DNA from: Nitrososphaerota archaeon
GTDB lineage: Archaea > Thermoproteota > Nitrososphaeria > Nitrososphaerales > Nitrosopumilaceae
DNA: 34,209 nucleotides
Assembly (NCBI GenBank): GCA_018668425.1
Contig: JABJDB010000057.1
Location: 1 to 34,209, forward strand
Reading direction: 5' to 3'
The notes beneath the pieces are model-generated. The model had not been told where the DNA came from, did no database searches, and worked only from the letters and a program-made list of their open reading frames with translations. Shown here one piece after another: positions 32,568-34,209 of the stretch (positions within the stretch are counted from its first letter, which is position 1; each line of letters begins with the position of its first letter). The translations under genes were made by a program, and so were the position numbers.

Positions 32568-32687
32568 CTAAATTGAGATAATTTTATCACAATTTCTACA
32601 TTTTACAGTTACAGAGTTACTCTTTATTCTAGTAAATTTTTTAGAACCACATTTGGGACAAATAGGACATGAACGTACTGGTTCCAA
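32568..32687 (-). CDS. zinc-ribbon microprotein, 39 aa
   Basis: Short frame with a TTG start at 32687; two stop codons lie just upstream in frame, so it cannot be longer. Product MEPVRSCPICPKCGSKKFTR, then VTVKCRNCDKIISI: Cys10-x2-Cys13 (with Cys7 nearby) and Cys30-x2-Cys33 form a zinc ribbon. The pattern resembles the CPKCGS...CRNC finger of archaeal Zn-ribbon proteins. Located between ilvC and the SpoIIM-family gene, all on the minus strand. Function unknown. Confidence 0.6.
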   Translation of the reverse strand: MEPVRSCPICPKCGSKKFTRIKSNSVTVKCRNCDKIISI

Positions 32688-32735
32688 TAATTACTAAAAA
32701 TGATTATCAAATTTAGATTTTGTTTTTCAAATATA

Positions 32736-33281
32736 CTATAAATCATCAATACTAAGAATATCTTGTTGTACTTCTTCAAGCATACTAGATTCCAATGTAC
32801 CACCAATAAATAACAAAACAACAACAATTCCAATTTCAATACCTAAAGGAATCAATTGGGTTTTGAGATTTGATCTTTTAATGAGTCCATAAAATAGTAG
32901 ATAACTTCTAGACATTGCAATAGAATATGCAATCAATTCTAAAAATCCAAAAACAGTAGTGTAAAGAATAGAAATCGCAGGAACGTTAGATAATTCTGGA
33001 GTTAAAGATGCGAGTGCACCATATGTAAATCCAGTTGATGTACCAGAGTATAATCCCCAAATCAATCCAGCTCCTGGAATAAACATAGGTAACGATAATG
33101 ATGCATTGTTTACAAATAATCCAAATGAATCAATTTCTTCAACAGTGTCTAGAAAGTCAAATAAAATTTCTCGCGCATCTAATTCATCAATTGGATATAA
33201 AGAGCCCAACTGTAAAGAAAGTGAAAATAATCCTACAAATATTAAAAATGTGATTAACCTAGTTTTTATCATATCATCCAC
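32736..33281 (-). CDS. SpoIIM / DUF95-family membrane protein
   Basis: Integral membrane protein of 181 aa with about five hydrophobic segments. The family pattern is seen in FGLFVNNASLSLPMFIPGAG (53-72), followed by LIWGLYSGTSTGFTYGAL and helix-rich C-terminal segments. Relatives called stage II sporulation protein M are widespread in archaea, where they have no link to sporulation and an unknown role in membrane or envelope processes. It starts 13 bp after the upstream repeat protein gene, so both are likely one transcript. Confidence 0.8.
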   Translation of the reverse strand: MDDMIKTRLITFLIFVGLFSLSLQLGSLYPIDELDAREILFDFLDTVEEIDSFGLFVNNASLSLPMFIPGAGLIWGLYSGTSTGFTYGALASLTPELSNVPAISILYTTVFGFLELIAYSIAMSRSYLLFYGLIKRSNLKTQLIPLGIEIGIVVVLLFIGGTLESSMLEEVQQDILSIDDL

Positions 33282-33294
33282 CTAATTTGAAAAA

Positions 33295-34209
33295 TTAATT
33301 TTCCATCAAATTACTTTTTAACAAATTGTAAATAATAGAAACTATTTCATGATCAGGAACGGCTGAATCCTTTAATTTTGTAGCATGTTGTTTTAACCAA
33401 TTTGGAATTTGATCAGAACTGAAGGTATCAGTAATAGAAAGAGGTTCAGAAGGAGAATTAAAAATTGCAAGGTAGATCATGTTAAAGAATTCATCATCAG
33501 TCAAAATTCCATCTTTCCATTGTGTTACATATGAGGTTAAATCTGAAATTGACTTTGATTCATATTTTTCAATTTCATAATTTTTAGTTATTTCAGATAC
33601 ATGTTTTGAATACACATCAGGATTGGAAAGTACACCCGTTTTTACCAAATGACCAACTACATAGATGAAATCAGAATTAGATATTTTATCATCTACCCAT
33701 AATCTAACATATTGTTTAACCCAATCAGGAATATTATCAGAGTGTACAGCATCTACAAGATCAGTAGATTGTAAATAAGCATCATTATCAATGAAGGGTT
33801 CCAATGAATTGAAAAACTCATAATCAGAAATTTCATTGTTTATCCAACTACCAGCATAAGGTTTTACCCAATAAGGAATAGAATCATCAATCATCAATAA
33901 TTCTTCAACATCAACATCAAAGGAAGGCTGTAAATATTCTTCAACACTTTCAACACCACCATATTCTACAGAAAGAGGTTTAATGGTCAAAGCATCACCA
34001 TATGTTTTGTAAGTTGGGTGTCTATCTTCATTCCATGCTACAAAATACATGTTAGATGCATCCATAGGTTCAGTTGATGTAGAGTTAGAAGTAATAGAAT
34101 CTACAGAATCAACTAGTGGGTCTAGGGACGAATCTGTAGAGTTTGTCGGGATATCAGAAGCATCAACAGTTTCAGTTGATGTAGAGTTAGAAGTAATAGA
34201 ATCTACAGA
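33295..34209 (-). CDS. probable secreted protein with IPxWVK-type helical repeats and Ser/Thr-rich linker (5' end off the right edge)
   Basis: The frame is open from the stop at 33295 to the window end, so the ATG at 34065 is internal and the true start lies outside; 304 codons are visible. The first 48 visible residues are a Ser/Thr/Asp linker with a duplicated SVDSITSNSTSTE. The C-terminal part has four imperfect repeats (counted from the Met at 34065: near 62-97, 111-146, 174-203, 219-252) of the form IPxWVKxYAxxWxxxxISDxEF. Such repeats are common in surface or periplasmic thaumarchaeal proteins. Substrate unknown. Upstream of the SpoIIM-family gene by 13 bp. Confidence 0.72.
   Translation of the reverse strand, partial: SVDSITSNSTSTETVDASDIPTNSTDSSLDPLVDSVDSITSNSTSTEPMDASNMYFVAWNEDRHPTYKTYGDALTIKPLSVEYGGVESVEEYLQPSFDVDVEELLMIDDSIPYWVKPYAGSWINNEISDYEFFNSLEPFIDNDAYLQSTDLVDAVHSDNIPDWVKQYVRLWVDDKISNSDFIYVVGHLVKTGVLSNPDVYSKHVSEITKNYEIEKYESKSISDLTSYVTQWKDGILTDDEFFNMIYLAIFNSPSEPLSITDTFSSDQIPNWLKQHATKLKDSAVPDHEIVSIIYNLLKSNLMEN
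34069..34107. repeat. 39-bp direct repeat, copy 1
   Basis: Identical to 34171-34209. It lies in frame within the repeat-protein gene and encodes SVDSITSNSTSTE on the minus strand. The copies are 102 bp (34 codons) apart start to start. Confidence 0.9.
34171..34209. repeat. 39-bp direct repeat, copy 2 (at the window edge)
   Basis: Perfect copy of 34069-34107 that reaches the last base of the window, so the repeat and possibly more copies may continue outside. Confidence 0.9.

Noticed and set aside
32624-32839. Minus-strand 71-aa frame between ilvC and the SpoIIM-family gene
   Set aside because: Overlaps the 39-aa zinc ribbon and the SpoIIM-family C-terminus in another frame; no recognisable pattern.
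34065-34065. ATG at 34065 as the start of the repeat protein
   Set aside because: The frame continues open through the linker to the window edge and the linker repeats on both sides of this point.
1-34209. CRISPR arrays, insertion sequences or prophage genes
   Set aside because: No regularly spaced repeats, transposase or phage genes were found; the window looks like ordinary chromosomal core with a few accessory genes.

Overview
The window is AT-rich archaeal DNA. It is most consistent with an ammonia-oxidising Thaumarchaeote (Nitrososphaerota) of the Nitrosopumilus/Nitrosarchaeum type. The evidence is the gene mix: deoxyhypusine synthase, ribosomal protein S25e, Rpo6, Alba, family-B DNA polymerase with a PIP box, Hef-type helicase, a parvulin close to N. 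maritimus NmPin, a DUF6659 protein, and a methylmalonyl-CoA mutase/epimerase set as used in the thaumarchaeal 3-hydroxypropionate/4-hydroxybutyrate carbon-fixation cycle. No tRNA, rRNA, CRISPR array or insertion sequence was seen. Genes are packed tightly: the longest stretch without a gene is about 130 bp, so no stretch over 300 bp is empty.

Layout. 1-5.8 kb: 5' part of thrS (minus, off the left edge), deoxyhypusine synthase, S25e, a cyclophilin-fold protein, Rpo6, Alba, a COG2522-type regulator, a stand-alone asparagine-synthetase-like PP-loop enzyme and a YHS microprotein. 5.8-9.5 kb: DUF6659 protein, aldo/keto reductase, MenA/UbiA prenyltransferase, a zinc-site protein, then an apparently broken head-to-head pair (membrane-protein C-terminus against a TrmB-like regulator lacking its N-terminus). 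9.5-15.7 kb: small proteins (DUF2203, zinc ribbons, a PPOX-fold protein, a His-rich membrane-anchored protein), NmPin-like parvulin, Hef helicase and unknowns. 15.8-22.6 kb: a plus-strand run of dCMP deaminase, polB, SemiSWEET, tpiA and ppdK, which mixes DNA precursor supply and replication with gluconeogenesis. 22.6-31.5 kb: HTH-CBS regulator, then a long minus-strand run (M1 aminopeptidase, membrane-anchored unknown, meaB, mutase large subunit, epimerase, sensor kinase), with the mutase B12 subunit divergent at 31.1 kb. 31.5-34.2 kb: ilvC, a 39-aa zinc ribbon, a SpoIIM-family membrane protein and a repeat-containing probably secreted protein running off the right edge.

How genes fit together. 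The mutase subunits, MeaB and epimerase convert methylmalonyl-CoA to succinyl-CoA in carbon fixation. PPDK and TPI take fixed carbon to PEP and triose phosphates. IlvC and the Asn-synthetase-like enzyme are amino-acid anabolism. PolB, Hef and dCMP deaminase serve replication and repair. S25e, Rpo6, Alba, DHS and ThrRS are information-processing genes.

Things to look at first: the truncated junction near 8.8 kb, a set of zinc-finger microproteins of 36-48 aa, a repeated architecture of convergent genes whose stop codons overlap by exactly 4 bp, and repeats at the right edge. I did not find a clearly new defence or mobile system.
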